Positions 1 to 9,341 of a stretch of DNA of 64,000 bases are shown here, piece after piece. The DNA is taken from positions 796,501 through 860,500 of the forward strand of contig NC_011071.1 in the NCBI RefSeq assembly GCF_000020665.1, in the 5' to 3' direction. How positions within the stretch are numbered: the first letter of the stretch is position 1; every line of letters starts with the position of its first letter. Source of the stretch: Stenotrophomonas maltophilia R551-3 (GTDB lineage Bacteria; Pseudomonadota; Gammaproteobacteria; Xanthomonadales; Xanthomonadaceae). The notes under the pieces were generated by a model. That model did not search any database. It was not told where the DNA came from and worked only from the letters and a program-made list of their open reading frames with translations. The position numbers were made by a program, and so were the translations under genes.

Positions 1-22
1 ATGCCCGGCGGGCGCGATGGCC

Positions 23-1090
23 TCAGCGCAGCGGCGAGGCCAGCACCGTGATCTCTTCACGGTCGTGATACAGCTGCTTGGCACGTACCACCAGCGGCTT
101 GCCGGCCTGCTCCTGGAACAGGTCCAGGCACAAGCGGGTTTCGTCCCAGCGCTTCTTCATCGGCAGCTTCAGGTTGAAGATCGCGTGCCTGCACCAGCCT
201 TCGCGGAACCAGGTGGCCATGCGTTCGGCCACGCGCCGCGGTTGCTCGACCATGTCGCAGACCATCCAGTCCAGCGGCTGTTCCGGGTGCCAGTGGAAGC
301 CGTCGGCGCGCAGGTGCTCGACCAGGCCGGTGTCCAGCACGTGCTGGCGCAGCGGGCCGTTGTCGATGCTCAGCACGTGCATGTGCTGGCGGGTCAGCAC
401 CCAGGTCCAGCCGCCCGGTGCGGCGCCCAGGTCAGCCGCGCGCATGCCGGGCTTGGCCAGTGCCTCGCGTTCTTCCGGGGTCAGCAGGGTCAGCAGCGCT
501 TCGTCCAGCTTCAGCGCCGAACGCGACGGCGCTTCCGGCAGCAGCTTCAGGCGCGGGATGCCCAGTGCCCACGGTGCGCTGTCGGCCGGGTCGGCCACGC
601 AGACGAAGGCGTGGGTGCCGTCGACAAACACCACGTGCAGGCGCGGCAGGCGATTGTTTGGCTTGTCAGTGAGCTTGCCGGCCTTGCGCAGCGCCGGGCG
701 CAGCGCATTGCCGAAGGCACGGGCCAGCCCGGACAGTGGCTTGCCGGCGTCCGAATCGGGATGCTCCACCCACAGGTCGCCGAAGCGCGGCGCATCGGCC
801 AGCACCTCCAGCATCGGGGTGATGCGGTCAGCCGGGTCCAGCTGCGGCAGCTCGGCCAGCACCACCAGCTTCTGCCGCGCGAAGATCAGTTCGCGCCAGC
901 GCAGCCGTGGTGCCAGCGCGGCGGCTTCGTCGCACATGAACAACACGTAGCCGTCATTGCGCTGGGTGCGCGCATAGCCGGCGAAACCGGCTTCACTGGC
1001 GCGGAACTGCAGCTCGCCGGCCAGCTCGGGCTCGAAGCCCTGCCGGCACAGGCACAGCAGGCCGATGCCGGTTTCAGTAACGGGCGCCAT
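23..1090 (-). CDS. rlmM: 23S rRNA 2'-O-ribose methyltransferase RlmM
   Basis: A protein of 355 aa matching the RlmM/YgdE family, which methylates the 2'-O of C2498 of 23S rRNA (E. coli numbering) using S-adenosylmethionine. The SAM-binding loop LGAAPGGWTWVL is near residue 230, DMVE follows near 285, and the K-rich segment FNLKLPMKKRW near 310 carries the expected catalytic lysine. The length equals the family's usual length. An upstream in-frame ATG exists at 1117, but the ATG at 1090 is preferred because GGGGAAAG lies just before it and the family begins close to the CLCRQGFE segment. Its start overlaps the end of the upstream deaminase gene by 17 bases, so the two are probably cotranscribed. 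Confidence 0.93.
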   Translation of the reverse strand: MAPVTETGIGLLCLCRQGFEPELAGELQFRASEAGFAGYARTQRNDGYVLFMCDEAAALAPRLRWRELIFARQKLVVLAELPQLDPADRITPMLEVLADAPRFGDLWVEHPDSDAGKPLSGLARAFGNALRPALRKAGKLTDKPNNRLPRLHVVFVDGTHAFVCVADPADSAPWALGIPRLKLLPEAPSRSALKLDEALLTLLTPEEREALAKPGMRAADLGAAPGGWTWVLTRQHMHVLSIDNGPLRQHVLDTGLVEHLRADGFHWHPEQPLDWMVCDMVEQPRRVAERMATWFREGWCRHAIFNLKLPMKKRWDETRLCLDLFQEQAGKPLVVRAKQLYHDREEITVLASPLR

Positions 1091-1634
1091 CGCTTTCCCC
1101 ATAGGCACGCAGCACACTGCGTGCGGCGTCGCGGTTCAGGCCCTGCACCACTTCGATGCCGCGCTTGTTGAGTTCACCCACCCAGTCGGCCGGCAGCGGA
1201 CCTTCATCGAACGGGGTCAGCTCTTCGACGTCGGCCGAGTTGGCACCGATCAGCAGGCGGTCGATGCCGGCCCACACGGTGGCGCCGTAGCACTGGCAGC
1301 ACGGCTGCGAACTGGTGGCCAGGGTGACCGGTGACAGTACCGCGTTCAGACGCGGCGTCTGCAGGCGCTGCTGGGCCAGCATGTAGGCCATGTTCTCGGC
1401 ATGCGCCAGCGAGGTCGAGTGCGGCATGACCCGGTTCACGCCGGCGGCGATGACCTTGTCTTCAGGGCCGAACACCACCGCGCCGAACGGGCCGCCACTG
1501 GCGTGCTCGACGTTCAACCGCGACAGCTCGATCGCCAGCGCGACCTTGGCCTCATCGCCCGGATATCGACGATCCAGGTCGATCTGGTCGTGAATCCAGG
1601 CGGGAAGGGTCAGGTGGACTTGCGCGTACAGCAT
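1074..1634 (-). CDS. Nucleoside deaminase (cytidine/deoxycytidylate deaminase fold)
   Basis: A protein of 186 aa with the zinc-dependent deaminase signature: HAEN (zinc ligand His plus catalytic Glu) near residue 78 and PCCQC near residue 111 (the two Cys zinc ligands). The layout fits guanine/nucleoside deaminases of the CDA superfamily rather than TadA. The substrate cannot be set from sequence; guanine or a modified purine is the usual assignment. No membrane segment or signal peptide is visible, so it is cytoplasmic. It overlaps the downstream rlmM by 17 bases and is likely the first gene of that pair. Confidence 0.8.
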   Translation of the reverse strand: MLYAQVHLTLPAWIHDQIDLDRRYPGDEAKVALAIELSRLNVEHASGGPFGAVVFGPEDKVIAAGVNRVMPHSTSLAHAENMAYMLAQQRLQTPRLNAVLSPVTLATSSQPCCQCYGATVWAGIDRLLIGANSADVEELTPFDEGPLPADWVGELNKRGIEVVQGLNRDAARSVLRAYGESDGARY

Positions 1635-1731
1635 CGCGGGGGTGCCTCTTAGGGAATGGAAGAAGGTGCGGTTGCTTTGGAAACCGGCGCGCAGTGTAGC
1701 TGCACCGGCCTGTATCGGGTGTGGCGGCGGG

Positions 1732-2454
1732 TCAGCCCGGCGAACCGGTGCGGATCACCACGTACTGCTTGCGGAACTCCAGCCCGGCCTGCGGCCAGCT
1801 GGCGGCGTAGGCGCGCAGCAGGGGCAGAGCGGCACCGAAGTCGTGGCCGTTGACCCGGCAATCGGCTTCGCACAGGCCGTCGGCATCGCGCGAGGCGAAC
1901 AGGCGGATGGCGAGGAATTGGCGGGCTTTCAGCAGCTCATCGAAGGCCTCCATGCTGCGGGTGAACAGGCAGCATGGGCAGGAGCCGTGGTCGTCCTCGC
2001 TGCAGGTGGATGCATCCACCTCCTGCGCGCGGTAGTGCGCCAGCGGCCCCAGCACCACGGTGCGCTGGTGTTCCTCGCCGTCATCGCCGGCCGGATAGGT
2101 CAGGCCCATCATCGGCAGGCCCTGCGCGTCTTCGGCGCCGATCGCGGTCTGCAGCGTGGCCAGGTCCACCCGCACCCAGGTCTGGAAACCAGACAGCAGC
2201 GATGCCTGCTCATCGGCACCGTTGGCGTGCTGGTACTCGAACAGGCCATCGGCGAACAGCACCGGATGCTGGCTCTCGATGACGGTGGAGGTCTGCCAGC
2301 CGCCGTTGTCGCGCTCCTGCGCGGCCATCGCATGCGGGGTCAGGCGCAGGCCGCTGTCCAGCAGCAGCGCGCCACCGTCGGCGCGGCTGGCGATATCGGC
2401 GCCTTGCAGGACCTGCTGCAGCAGCGGGAGGAGGGCGGTAGAGGTCGTGGTCAT
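1732..2454 (-). CDS. Uncharacterised protein, possibly DUF6348 family
   Basis: A soluble protein of 240 aa with no signal peptide. It is acidic, with a Cys cluster (CSEDDHGSCPCC) near residues 150-163 that could bind metal or form disulfides. I recall similar proteins being labelled DUF6348 in Xanthomonadaceae, but no function can be stated. It follows the membrane-protein gene at 2503-3156 on the same strand with a gap of about 50 bases, so they may form a transcription unit. Confidence 0.7.
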   Translation of the reverse strand: MTTTSTALLPLLQQVLQGADIASRADGGALLLDSGLRLTPHAMAAQERDNGGWQTSTVIESQHPVLFADGLFEYQHANGADEQASLLSGFQTWVRVDLATLQTAIGAEDAQGLPMMGLTYPAGDDGEEHQRTVVLGPLAHYRAQEVDASTCSEDDHGSCPCCLFTRSMEAFDELLKARQFLAIRLFASRDADGLCEADCRVNGHDFGAALPLLRAYAASWPQAGLEFRKQYVVIRTGSPG

Positions 2455-2502
2455 GTCAGGCCTGTGGGTGGATGGGGGGGAACATCCAGGCAGGGCCTGG
2501 AA

Positions 2503-3156
2503 CTAGCGCTCGAGCGCTTCGAGTTCGGCGCGGTATCGCTGCGCGTCGGGCTGCTGCTGCGGATCGTTGCCGTGGTCGCGCAGCCAGGTTTCCAGCTCGC
2601 GGCGATAGTCCGCGCGGAAATCGGCATTGCCCGGGCTGAAATGCAGCTTGCGTGCCGCCACCTCCACGCGCTCGCGCGCGCTGGCCCGGGCCTGGGCGAT
2701 GCCGTGCGGTGATTCGTTGGTGAGGATGACGAAGTTGCGCGGGAAGCCCGGCGTGTACTTCACTACGAACGGCTGGTCGCGTGCAGGGATGCGGATGGCG
2801 TTTTCCAGCGGCCACAACGAAGCGGTATTGGTGTGGAACACCACCTCCACGTCGCGGCCCTCGGCGGTGCGAAGCACCGCTTCGTAGCGCCAGATGTACT
2901 GCTCGTTGAGCGTGGAGTTGGTTTCCTCGGCCTTGACGACCACCGCTTCACCACGCTCGCCCACCACGTTGAGGAAGGCGGCGTTGAGGAAGTGGCCGAG
3001 GAACATGTTGAGCATCGCCAGCGGGAACACCACGATGGCGTAGCCCGGAAAGCGCCGCCACCACGAGACCAGCCCGGCCAGCACCATCGCTGCAAAGAAC
3101 GTCAGCAGCGGATGCTGCGAGATGAACCAGAGCAGGACGGAGAGGGCGGTGATCAT
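2503..3156 (-). CDS. Uncharacterised membrane-anchored protein
   Basis: A protein of 217 aa that I do not recognise. The first 65 residues contain two or three hydrophobic segments (about 4-32 and 38-62), followed by a soluble domain of roughly 150 residues rich in beta-type sequence, ending in a charged Arg/Glu-rich tail. The soluble part begins with GERGEAVVVKAEETNST, and the topology of a short membrane anchor plus a beta domain suggests an envelope protein. It lies 43 bases downstream of glnS, across a GC hairpin. Confidence 0.65.
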   Translation of the reverse strand: MITALSVLLWFISQHPLLTFFAAMVLAGLVSWWRRFPGYAIVVFPLAMLNMFLGHFLNAAFLNVVGERGEAVVVKAEETNSTLNEQYIWRYEAVLRTAEGRDVEVVFHTNTASLWPLENAIRIPARDQPFVVKYTPGFPRNFVILTNESPHGIAQARASARERVEVAARKLHFSPGNADFRADYRRELETWLRDHGNDPQQQPDAQRYRAELEALER

Positions 3157-3168
3157 CGTCGGATTCGT

Positions 3169-3191
3169 GCGGGCGCCTTCCCGGCGCCCGC
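3169..3191 (-). terminator. GC-rich hairpin after glnS
   Basis: GCGGGCGCC (3169-3177) pairs with GGCGCCCGC (3183-3191) around a 5-base loop just past the glnS stop. No T-run follows on either strand, so it may attenuate or stabilise the 3' end rather than act as a full intrinsic terminator. Confidence 0.4.
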
Positions 3192-3199
3192 GCAGGTCC

Positions 3200-4948
3200 T
3201 CAGGCCGACCAGGTGTCGCGCAGGGTCACGCTGCGGTTGAACACCGGCTTGGCATCGGTGTGGTCGCGGCGGTCGGCCACGAAGTAGCCGGTGCGTTCGA
3301 ACTGGAACGACTGCTCCGGCGCAGCGCTGGCCGCGGCCGGCTCGACATAGCCGGTGACAGTGCGGCGCGATTCCGGGTTGAGATAATCGCGGTAGGTCTT
3401 GCCTTCCGACTCGTCGTCCGGGTTCGGCACCGAGAACAGGCGGTCGTACAGGCGGATCTCGGCCGGTACGCCATGCACGGCGCTGACCCAATGGATGGTG
3501 CCCTTTACCTTGCGGTTGGCGCCTTCCATGCCCGGACGCGATTCCGGATCCAGCCAGCCGCGCAGTTCGGTGATGGTGCCGTCGGCATCCTTGATCACTT
3601 CATCGCAGCGGATGATGCCGGCGCCGCGCAGGCGCACTTCGCCACCCGGGACCAGGCGCTTCCAGCCCTTCGGCGGCACTTCGGCGAAGTCCTCGCGGTC
3701 GATCCACACCTCGCGTGCGAACGGCACTTCGCGGCTGCCGAAGCTCTCGTCCTTCGGGTGGTTGCTGAAGGTGAGCTGCTCTTCGTGGCCTTCCGGCAGG
3801 TTGGTCAGCACCAGCTTGACCGGATCGACCACCGCCATGCGGCGCGGCGCGGCGCTGTCCAGGTCTTCGCGCAGTGCGCCTTCCAGCACGCTGAAGTCGA
3901 TCAGCGAATTCTGCTTGCTGATGCCCACGCGCTCGGCGAACAGGCGCATCGCCGCCGGGGTATAGCCACGGCGGCGCAGGCCCTGCAGGGTCGGCATGCG
4001 CGGGTCTTCCCAGCCGTCTACCAGCTGTTCGGTGACCAGCGCCATCAGCTTGCGCTTGCTCATCACCGTGTAATTGATGTTCAGGCGCGAGAACTCGATC
4101 TGGCGCGGCTTGGCCGCTTCGCGCGGCAGGCCGGCATCGACCAGCGGCTGGGTCAGCGCGTCGTCATGGGCGAAATCGACGTTGTCCACGCACCAGTCGT
4201 ACAGCGGGCGGTGGTCTTCAAATTCCAGCGTGCACAGCGAGTGGGTGATGCCTTCGATGGAATCGCCCAGTGCATGGGCGAAGTCGTACATCGGGTAGAT
4301 CGGCCACGCGTTGCCGGTGTTCTGGTGCTCGACGTGCTTGATGCGGTACAGCGCCGGATCGCGCAGGTTGATGTTGCCGCTGGCCATGTCGATCTTGGCG
4401 CGCACGGTGCGCGCGCCATCGGGGAACTCACCGGCACGCATGCGGCGGAACAGGTCGAGGTTTTCCTCGACGCTGCGGTCGCGCCATGGCGACGGACGGC
4501 CCGGCTCGGTCAGGGTGCCGCGGTAGGCGCGCACTTCCTCGGCCGACAGGTCGCAGACATAGGCCTTGCCCTGTTCGATCAGCTTCTCGGCGGCCAGGTA
4601 GTAGGTCTGGAAATAGTCCGAGGCGTGGCGCAGCTCGTTCCACTCGAAGCCCAGCCAGCGCACGTCATCCTGGATCGCGGCCACGTATTCCGGATCTTCC
4701 TTGGCCGGGTTGGTGTCGTCGAAGCGCAGGTTGCAGACGCCGCTGAACTCGCCGGCGATGCCGAAGTTCAGGCAGATCGACTTGGCATGGCCGATGTGCA
4801 GGTAGCCGTTCGGTTCTGGCGGGAAGCGGGTCTTGATCGCCTGGTGCTTTCCGCTGGCCAGGTCCTCGCGCACGATCTGGCGGATGAAATCGCGCTTTTC
4901 GTGGCTGTCGGCGGGGGTCTCGGGGCTGGCGGGGGTGTGCTCGGACAT
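3200..4948 (-). CDS. glnS: Glutaminyl-tRNA synthetase
   Basis: A class I aminoacyl-tRNA synthetase of 582 aa that charges tRNA-Gln with glutamine in the cytoplasm. The HIGH motif appears in [15 protein letters not shown] near residue 35, and the KMSKS equivalent is VMSKRKL near residue 268. The C-terminal half has the two beta-barrel anticodon-binding region typical of GlnRS. The open frame extends upstream to 5068, but [12 protein letters not shown] at 4948 is chosen because the upstream part runs through a SMAG repeat and is not conserved in the family. A cognate tRNA-Gln gene lies elsewhere in the window at 47435. Confidence 0.97.
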   Translation of the reverse strand: MSEHTPASPETPADSHEKRDFIRQIVREDLASGKHQAIKTRFPPEPNGYLHIGHAKSICLNFGIAGEFSGVCNLRFDDTNPAKEDPEYVAAIQDDVRWLGFEWNELRHASDYFQTYYLAAEKLIEQGKAYVCDLSAEEVRAYRGTLTEPGRPSPWRDRSVEENLDLFRRMRAGEFPDGARTVRAKIDMASGNINLRDPALYRIKHVEHQNTGNAWPIYPMYDFAHALGDSIEGITHSLCTLEFEDHRPLYDWCVDNVDFAHDDALTQPLVDAGLPREAAKPRQIEFSRLNINYTVMSKRKLMALVTEQLVDGWEDPRMPTLQGLRRRGYTPAAMRLFAERVGISKQNSLIDFSVLEGALREDLDSAAPRRMAVVDPVKLVLTNLPEGHEEQLTFSNHPKDESFGSREVPFAREVWIDREDFAEVPPKGWKRLVPGGEVRLRGAGIIRCDEVIKDADGTITELRGWLDPESRPGMEGANRKVKGTIHWVSAVHGVPAEIRLYDRLFSVPNPDDESEGKTYRDYLNPESRRTVTGYVEPAAASAAPEQSFQFERTGYFVADRRDHTDAKPVFNRSVTLRDTWSA

Positions 4949-5020
4949 GAGTCGGCGAAGAGAAAGGCAGAAAGACCAACAGTTTAGCGCGTAAGGGGCG
5001 GGGCTGCCCGGTCCGGGTCG

Positions 5021-5081
5021 GTAGCGCCGGGCCATGCCCGGCGAGCGCAGCGGTAATCCGCCGGGCATGGCCCGGCGCTAC
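5021..5081. repeat. SMAG-type GTAG palindrome dimer
   Basis: GTAGCGCCGGGCCATGCCCG and its reverse complement face each other across a short spacer, beginning with GTAG and ending with CTAC. It lies between the divergent glnS and DUF2007 genes. It matches the SMAG (REP-like) family known from S. maltophilia. Confidence 0.9.
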
Positions 5082-5129
5082 CGGGATGGGGCAGGCGTAT
5101 GCTGGAGCTCTGCCCCGAGGAGCCGCCGC

Positions 5130-5393
5130 ATGCACATCGTGTACAAGGCCGACAATCTGTTCGACGCCCACCTGGTCAAGCACGCGCTGGAGGATGCCGG
5201 CATCCCGGCCTTTGTGTTTGGCGAGTCGTTGCTGGGCGGCATGGGCGAGCTGCCGCTGTTCGGCGTGCTGCGGGTGGGCATCCCTGATGCGGCACGGCCG
5301 CAGGCCGAGGACATCGTGGCCGCGCTGGACTTGGGCCACGCGCCGGACGTCCCCATTTCAGATGCAGACGACGTAGCCGGCCTTCCGGCGTAG
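5130..5393 (+). CDS. DUF2007 domain protein (putative signal-transducing protein)
   Basis: A small cytoplasmic protein of 87 aa. The N-terminal MHIVYKADNLFDAHLVKHAL segment and the Gly-rich GESLLGGMGELP stretch match the DUF2007 (PF09413) fold, a GlnB-like ferredoxin fold whose biochemical role is unknown. The ATG at 5130 follows GAGGAG by a suitable distance. The gene ends nine bases before msrA on the same strand, so the two are probably cotranscribed. Confidence 0.75.
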   Translation: MHIVYKADNLFDAHLVKHALEDAGIPAFVFGESLLGGMGELPLFGVLRVGIPDAARPQAEDIVAALDLGHAPDVPISDADDVAGLPA

Positions 5394-5402
5394 GAGCGCA
5401 TC

Positions 5403-6089
<687 letters not shown>

Positions 6090-6120
6090 CGCGCGGTGGT
6101 CCGCCTGCGGCGGGCAGAAT

Positions 6121-6300
6121 CTACGGCAGAAGCCAAAGCCAAAGCGGCTCTGCGTTTCTGCGGGTTGGGCGGGGCGGTGTGGGTTGGCAGGACACGCCGT
6201 AAACCCGTCCCTGGGGGCTCGATGGCGCCATCCATGGCGCCAACGGTCCTGCCAACCCACACCGCCCCACCCCCGACAGTTTCCCGGTGACGGTGGGCAA
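6121..6300. repeat. Long hairpin element, copy A of the variable-arm family
   Basis: Two perfect 23-base arms (6171-6193 and 6246-6268) enclose a core that reads ACGCCGTAAACCCGTCC followed by CTGGGGGCT and an inner hairpin with the loop signature CAT-CC-ATG. The A/G-rich left flank (AGCCAAAGCCAAAGCGG) and right flank (CGACAGTTTCCC) recur around the other copies. It lies between convergent msrA and tal. Confidence 0.8.
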
Positions 6301-6330
6301 GAGCATGGGTTACTGACGAACTGAAAGAAA

Positions 6331-6368
6331 ACAAAAAGGACGCGGCCTTCGCCGCGTCCTTTTTGTTT
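6331..6368. terminator. Bidirectional intrinsic terminator
   Basis: AAAAAGGACGCGGC pairs with GCCGCGTCCTTTTT around a CTTC tetraloop. A-runs and T-runs flank the stem, so it can end transcription of both msrA (from the left) and tal (from the right). Confidence 0.85.
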
Positions 6369-6386
6369 GATCCTGCAGTGCTTTCT

Positions 6387-6410
6387 GTAGAGCGGAGCCA
6401 TGCTCGGCTC
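6387..6410. repeat. SMAG-type monomer
   Basis: A single GTAGAGCGGAGCCATGCTCG hairpin arm with GTAG at its left end. It lies between the two long hairpin elements of this intergenic region. Confidence 0.7.
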
Positions 6411-6468
6411 AGAGCAAGCGAAGCGCGCGACCCGCTTTGCTCTTCTTTCTTTCATCCGTGGCGGGCGG

Positions 6469-6700
6469 CCGCCGGAATCTGTCGAAGGCAGGGTGGGCAG
6501 GCTGTGCAGGGGCGTGAGCCGCATGGGCCCGAGGCATGCCTCGGGCGGGTTGGGCAGGACGCCCAACCCCGGTCTTGCCGTGTGCGCAGGACAGCGCACA
6601 CGAGCAAGCGGCGGCCAAGCCTCCAGGGACGGATTCACGGCGTCTCCCGCGAACCCAACCCGCCCGACCCAGCGCGGCTTTTGCTTTAGCAGTCAGTCGA
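6469..6700. repeat. Long hairpin element, copy B (inverted, rearranged)
   Basis: It carries the family core in the opposite orientation to copy A: AAGCCTCCAGGGACGG then ATTCACGGCGTC near 6616-6643, with the flank ATCTGTCGAAGG at the left and a GGCTTTTGCTTTAGC-type flank at the right. The arms are less regular, and three smaller hairpins lie inside (around 6529-6546, 6549-6570 and 6580-6602). This suggests internal rearrangement or nested insertions. The rest of the interval 6090-6758 holds no gene I can support. Confidence 0.6.
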
Positions 6701-6758
6701 GCAAGCTCGACTCTACAAATCGATCCGCCACGAGGGGCTCAGCCGTTGGCCGAAATCC

Positions 6759-7715
6759 TCACAGTTCCGAGCGAATGCGCTCGCGCAGCGCCTGCAGATC
6801 CTTGGCAAATGCATCGATACCGGTTGCCAGCTTCTCGGTCGCCATCGGATCGGCCGCCAGATCCGCCGCGAACTTCGCCGCGTCGATCGGGGTCACGGCC
6901 ACGCCGTCGGCCGCACCGGCCACCAGCTTGCGCGGCAGCTCGCCGTGGTCGGCGTCCAGCTTCTCCAGCAGGTCCGGCGAAATCGTCAGGCGGTCGCAGC
7001 CGGCCAGCGCTTCGATCTGCGCGGTCGAACGGAACGAGGCGCCCATCACCACCGTCGGCGAACCGCGGCGCTTGAATTCGGCGTACACGCCGCGCACGAA
7101 CACGACGCCGGGGTCTTCATCGATGCTGGCCGGGGTCTGGCCGTTGGCAACGTACCAGTCCAGGATGCGGCCGACGAACGGCGAGATCAGGAACGCGCCG
7201 GCTTCGCTGCAGGCCAGGGCCTGGGTCGGGTTGAAGATCAGGGTCAGGTTGCAGTCGATGCCCTCGGCCTGCAGGATGCGCGCGGCTTCCACGCCTTCCC
7301 AGGTCGCGGCGATCTTGATCAGGATCTTCTCGCGCGGCACGCCGGCATCGGCGTACATCTGGATGAACTGGCGGGCCTTGGCCACGGTGGCAGCGGTGTC
7401 GTGGGCCTGGTCGGCGTCCACTTCGGTGGACACGCGGCCCGGCACCAGCGTGCTCAGCAGCGCGCCGACGCCGATGGTCAGGCGGTCGGCCACGGCGTGC
7501 ACCACGGCTTCGCGGTCGCCCGTCTGCTGGCGGCCCCAGGCCAGTTCGCGTTCGATCAGCTCGGCGTACACCGGCAGGTCCAGCGCCTTCTTCACCAGGG
7601 TCGGGTTGGTGGTGCAGTCCACCGGCTGCAGGCGCTTGATTGCCTCGTAGTCACCGGTATCGGCAACGACCACGGACAGTTCGCGCAGCTGGGACAGTTT
7701 GGACGGGGTACTCAT
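6759..7715 (-). CDS. tal: Transaldolase
   Basis: A protein of 318 aa, the length of TalB-type transaldolases of the non-oxidative pentose phosphate pathway. It transfers a dihydroxyacetone unit between sugar phosphates. The Schiff-base lysine lies in [11 protein letters not shown] near residue 132, preceded by the conserved CTTNPTLV segment near 33-40. An AGGAG sequence lies upstream of the ATG. It is the last gene before the repeat-rich convergent intergenic region, and rnk lies upstream in the same direction. Confidence 0.95.
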   Translation of the reverse strand: MSTPSKLSQLRELSVVVADTGDYEAIKRLQPVDCTTNPTLVKKALDLPVYAELIERELAWGRQQTGDREAVVHAVADRLTIGVGALLSTLVPGRVSTEVDADQAHDTAATVAKARQFIQMYADAGVPREKILIKIAATWEGVEAARILQAEGIDCNLTLIFNPTQALACSEAGAFLISPFVGRILDWYVANGQTPASIDEDPGVVFVRGVYAEFKRRGSPTVVMGASFRSTAQIEALAGCDRLTISPDLLEKLDADHGELPRKLVAGAADGVAVTPIDAAKFAADLAADPMATEKLATGIDAFAKDLQALRERIRSEL

Positions 7716-7765
7716 TACGGCTCCTGGTGCAGGGGGATCGAATCGCGCGCTGTGCGCAGCGGTAA

Positions 7766-8170
7766 TCAGGGGCGGTCGTTGTGGACCGCGGTCACGCGCA
7801 GGCGCAGCTTGCGGCCGCCGGGCGCATTCCAGTCGATGCTCTGGCCGATGGAAAGGCCAAGCAGGGCACTGCCGACCGGGGCCAGCACGGAAACCTTGCC
7901 TTCATCGACGTTGGCTTCGCGGGGGAAGACCAGGGTCAGGACGTGCTTTTCGCCCGACACTTCATCTTCGCACTCCACGCGCGAATGCATCATGACGATG
8001 CCTTCGGGAATCTGGTCCGGTGCCAGCACGGTGGCACGGTTGAGTTCTTCAGCAAGCGTGAGCGCGGCAGGCGTCTGGCTCAGCGCAGGGGATTCGAGCA
8101 TGGCGTCCAGGCGGTCCATGTCGAAGGTAGAAACGGTGATCGACGGCGGCAGGCCGCTGGCGGTGTTCAT
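7766..8170 (-). CDS. rnk: Nucleoside diphosphate kinase regulator Rnk (GreA/B C-terminal domain)
   Basis: A protein of 134 aa with a short N-terminal helical part and a GreA/GreB-type C-terminal FKBP-like domain. The segment [19 protein letters not shown] is the typical core of this domain. Rnk-type proteins bind RNA polymerase near the secondary channel and affect nucleotide pools, but lack the long coiled coil of GreA. An in-frame ATG at 8200 exists; 8170 is chosen because AAGGAGC precedes it. It is 50 bases upstream of tal in the same direction. Confidence 0.85.
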   Translation of the reverse strand: MNTASGLPPSITVSTFDMDRLDAMLESPALSQTPAALTLAEELNRATVLAPDQIPEGIVMMHSRVECEDEVSGEKHVLTLVFPREANVDEGKVSVLAPVGSALLGLSIGQSIDWNAPGGRKLRLRVTAVHNDRP

Positions 8171-8293
8171 GGTGAAGCTCCTTGGTTGAAAGCCATGCAA
8201 AAGGCGGCACCTGCTGGCGCCGCCTGTCTGTATTGTGGGGACAAATGCGACCGGAATCGACTCCCACCGATTCCGGGCCGGTGCTGCGTAGGC

Positions 8294-9256
8294 TCAGCCG
8301 TTCAGCACGGGGCCGGGCAGGGTGCTGGCGTCGCCGCCGGCATTGACCGCCTCGAGGGTGAACAGTGCCTCCGGCAGGCGCTTGAACTGATCGGCCAACT
8401 CCGTCAGGAAATCGTTCATCGCCGAGCTGCGGCGCCAGATCATGGCGATGCGGCGGCTGGGACGGCCCTCGCCGGTGAAGTCGAGCAGGCGGATGTTGCT
8501 CGAGCGCGGCACCGGCGGTTGCACCGACAGGCTCGGCAGCAGGGTGATGCCGACGTCGGCGGCGACCATCTGCCGCAGCGTCTCCAGGCTGGTGGCGCGG
8601 AACTCGGACTTCTCGTTGGCGCCGAACAGCCGGCACACTTCCAGTGCCTGGTCGCGCAGGCAATGGCCGTCTTCCAGCAGCAGCAGCTTCTGCGTGGCCA
8701 GCTCCTGCACGTCCAGATGCTCGCGGCGGGCCAGCGGGTGGCGCCCGGATACGGCCAGCAGGAACGGCTCCTCGAACAGGAACTCGGCATGCAGCTGGTC
8801 GTCGATCACCGGCAGTGCCAGCAGCGCGGCGTCGAGCTTGCCTTCGCGCAGGCGGTCCAGCAGCACATCGCTCTTTTCCTCGACCAGCAGCAGCTCCAGT
8901 TCCGGGAAACGCTCGCGGATGCGCGGGATCACATGCGGCAGCAGGTACGGGCCGAGGGTCGGGAAGATCCCCAGGCGCACCGTACCGGCTTCCGGATCGC
9001 GGCTGCGTCGCGCCGCTTCCTTCAGTTGTTCCACTTCGGACACGATCACCCGTGCCCGTGCTGCTGCTTCCTGGCCGGCCGGGGTCAGCATCACCTTGCG
9101 CGGCGCGCGTTCCACCAGCGGCAGGCCCAGCTCTTCTTCCAGCTTGCGGATCTGCGTGGACAGCGTCGGCTGGCTGACGAAACAAGAGGCGGCAGCCCGG
9201 CCGAAATGCTTGTGGTCGGCCAGGGCTACCAGGTACTTCAGATCACGTAGGTTCAT
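8294..9256 (-). CDS. oxyR: Hydrogen-peroxide-responsive LysR-type regulator OxyR
   Basis: A LysR-family regulator of 320 aa. The N-terminal winged helix contains SQPTLSTQIRKLEEELG near residues 28-44. The redox pair is present as GHCLRDQALEVC around residues 198-207, equivalent to Cys199 and Cys208 of E. coli OxyR. H2O2 is expected to form the disulfide and switch on ahpC, ahpF and similar genes. The order ahpC-ahpF-oxyR on one strand is the arrangement known from Xanthomonas. The 86-base gap to ahpF holds a small hairpin (GTTCCC...GGGAAC, 9316-9335). Confidence 0.95.
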   Translation of the reverse strand: MNLRDLKYLVALADHKHFGRAAASCFVSQPTLSTQIRKLEEELGLPLVERAPRKVMLTPAGQEAAARARVIVSEVEQLKEAARRSRDPEAGTVRLGIFPTLGPYLLPHVIPRIRERFPELELLLVEEKSDVLLDRLREGKLDAALLALPVIDDQLHAEFLFEEPFLLAVSGRHPLARREHLDVQELATQKLLLLEDGHCLRDQALEVCRLFGANEKSEFRATSLETLRQMVAADVGITLLPSLSVQPPVPRSSNIRLLDFTGEGRPSRRIAMIWRRSSAMNDFLTELADQFKRLPEALFTLEAVNAGGDASTLPGPVLNG

Positions 9257-9341
9257 CCTTACACCCCAGGGGTAACGGACCGGCTGACGGCATGGTTACC
9301 CGACAGGCAGACAATGTTCCCGGTGATCTGGGAACGATGGA

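Noticed and set aside
3122..4987. A 621-codon open frame on the plus strand opposite glnS
   Set aside because: It is an antisense shadow produced by high GC at third positions. The minus-strand frame encodes a complete glutaminyl-tRNA synthetase with all motifs, while the plus-strand product has no domain and a composition typical of reverse-frame GC-rich DNA.
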